DNA from: a bacterium
GTDB lineage: Bacteria > UBA9089 > JASEGY01
Reading direction: 5' to 3'
NCBI GenBank assembly: GCA_030019105.1
Contig: JASEGY010000223.1
Span: 1 to 6,205, forward strand
Length of the DNA: 6,205 nt
Under the pieces are notes generated by a model. The model worked only from the letters and a program-made list of their open reading frames with translations. It was not told the origin of the DNA and ran no database searches. Of the stretch, positions 5,601 through 6,205 are shown in pieces. The translations under genes were made by a program, and so were the position numbers. Positions within the stretch are counted from its first letter, which is position 1, and each line of letters opens with the position of its first letter.

Positions 5601-5855
5601 TTATGCGGCTGCCAATTCATCAAGCCGGCGGACGTGAAAGATTTCATTTTTCTTGAGTGGTTCTATTTTGGATTCCGCCACAACTATTACTGCTATAGTT
5701 TCGCCAACAGCATTGAAAACTTCAAGAGAGTAACCTGTTTCTTCGCCTTCTCCCCCTTCATGTTGATCAACAATGGTTGCCACATCACCTCTGTAAAGTT
5801 GATATTCAGGAAGATCTTCTCGTAATACTACGCGAGTAAAAAGCGGATATGCCAT
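5601..5855 (-). CDS. DUF4926-family small protein
   Basis: An 84-residue protein with the DUF4926 pattern: VVLREDLPEYQLYRGDVATIVDQHEG, then a strand-rich half with YSLEVFNAVGETIAVIVVAES. It is a small all-beta domain, often seen near toxin-antitoxin genes in environmental bacteria; its biochemical function is not known to me. The ATG at 5853-5855 is preferred, with AGG about nine bases upstream; a TTG two codons earlier is also in frame. A short run of charged residues follows the domain (KIEPLKKNEIFHVRRLDELAAA). Its stop lies only 10 bp before the MNT/HEPN relic, so the downstream neighbour has clearly been rearranged. Confidence 0.8.
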   Translation of the reverse strand: MAYPLFTRVVLREDLPEYQLYRGDVATIVDQHEGGEGEETGYSLEVFNAVGETIAVIVVAESKIEPLKKNEIFHVRRLDELAAA

Positions 5856-5875
5856 TTTCAAGCCTATTCGAATCT

Positions 5876-5947
5876 TTAACCTCTTTCGGATAATGCGTCC
5901 CTTAACCTATCCAGACAATCATCCAGGGCACAGAGCCAGTCGTTGAT
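5876..5947 (-). pseudogene. Short coding-like stretch after the retropepsin stop
   Basis: Directly after the TAG of the retropepsin-like gene, and in the same frame, 23 codons stay open and read INDWLCALDDCLDRL, then RDALSERG, before TAA at 5876-5878. The heptad-like leucines and charges look like a real amphipathic helix. The first codon is ATC; a single change to ATG would give a start overlapping the previous stop. It could be a tiny gene that lost its start, a natural readthrough tail, or the remnant of a longer gene. I do not recognise a family. It ends 21 bases before the DUF4926 ATG. Confidence 0.35.
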
Positions 5948-6205
5948 CTATTCTTCTTTAATTCCTAAAAATCCCTTTTTGAAATATAGGTTTATATCGA
6001 AGTTCTTTAAAAAAGTCAATCCCAAAAGACCATCGACCCTACTCTTTGGTGGTAAATCATGACAAGCAACATCTACCTCCTCTACTTTATGTCCCAGGGC
6101 AGACATAGCCTTAACATTGATGAGTGGGACTATCTCTGTTGTGCTGGCTGTAACTATACTCAGCACGGTCATAAATAGTGATTTTGAATAGGTTGTAAGT
6201 TGTAG
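5948..6205 (-). CDS. Retropepsin-like (clan AA) aspartic protease, C-terminal part
   Basis: The C-terminal half matches single-domain bacterial retropepsin-like proteases: PLINVKAMSALGHKVEEVDV, then CHDLPPKSRVDGLLGLTFLK, then a final strand pair NFDINLYFKKGFLGI. The motif VDGLLG-x-x-FL is the usual C-terminal signature. The catalytic D-T/S-G-A motif, normally some 30 residues before the VTAS region, is not in the window. The frame stays open to the window edge (LQLTTYSKSLF before the first ATG at 6172), but those residues do not look like the expected protease sequence. Either the gene continues beyond the edge, or it has been truncated by a rearrangement and only 74 residues can be made from the ATG. 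Without the aspartate it could not cut proteins. Confidence 0.72.
   Translation of the reverse strand, partial: LQLTTYSKSLFMTVLSIVTASTTEIVPLINVKAMSALGHKVEEVDVACHDLPPKSRVDGLLGLTFLKNFDINLYFKKGFLGIKEE

Noticed and set aside
5084..5825. Three overlapping open frames on the + strand
   Set aside because: They lie opposite the MNT, relic and DUF4926 sequences, whose minus-strand family matches are clear.

Overview
The window looks like an accessory region from an environmental, Gram-negative-type bacterium that uses sigma-54. It is moderately AT-rich and full of toxin-antitoxin-type genes, transposon debris and broken genes. No taxon can be named from the sequence; the gene mix (MNT/HEPN pair, solitary HicB, DUF4926, retropepsin-like protein, NtrC-type regulator) is common in metagenome-derived lineages.

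Layout. 1-49: a hairpin-bearing stretch that resembles an interspersed repeat, abutting a 5'-truncated type III restriction-modification Mod methyltransferase (50-556, + strand). 557-697: a more GC-rich, structured block. 698-1940 (- strand): a decayed zinc-ribbon DDE-type transposase gene, split near its 5' end by a 235-240 bp element that has only ends (tandem inverted repeats of IS21-like design). 1941-2242: no recognisable gene. 2243-3961 (- strand): an NtrC-type sigma-54 response regulator pseudogene. 3963-6205 (- strand): a compact cluster that reads, in transcription order, retropepsin-like protein (partial), a tiny open stretch, DUF4926 protein, a relic of a second MNT/HEPN pair, MNT nucleotidyltransferase, HEPN protein, stand-alone receiver protein, HicB-like protein, then the regulator pseudogene.

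The strongest result is the anatomy of the regulator pseudogene. It holds three unrelated non-coding miniature elements (198, 150 and 198 bp). Each has its own terminal inverted repeats and a perfect target duplication (6, 9 and 8 bp). Removing any one element plus one copy of its duplication rejoins the protein at exactly the expected residues (KEY/LQS in the receiver, VIM/ITAY in the receiver, WKI/LGYN in the Fis helix-turn-helix). The same gene also carries a one-base frameshift in a homopolymer and an internal deletion that removed the Walker A/GAFTGA half of the AAA+ domain.

How the intact genes may work together: MNT and HEPN overlap by 20 bp, and HEPN, receiver and HicB follow with gaps of 2 and 4 bp, so they are probably one transcript. 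The stand-alone receiver is a close paralogue of the receiver in the dead regulator (same positions for D53, T/S86 and K108), so it may be what remains of a signalling branch whose DNA-binding output has been lost. I found no clearly new functional system; the novelty lies in the miniature elements and in the unusual coupling of a toxin-antitoxin pair to a phospho-receiver.
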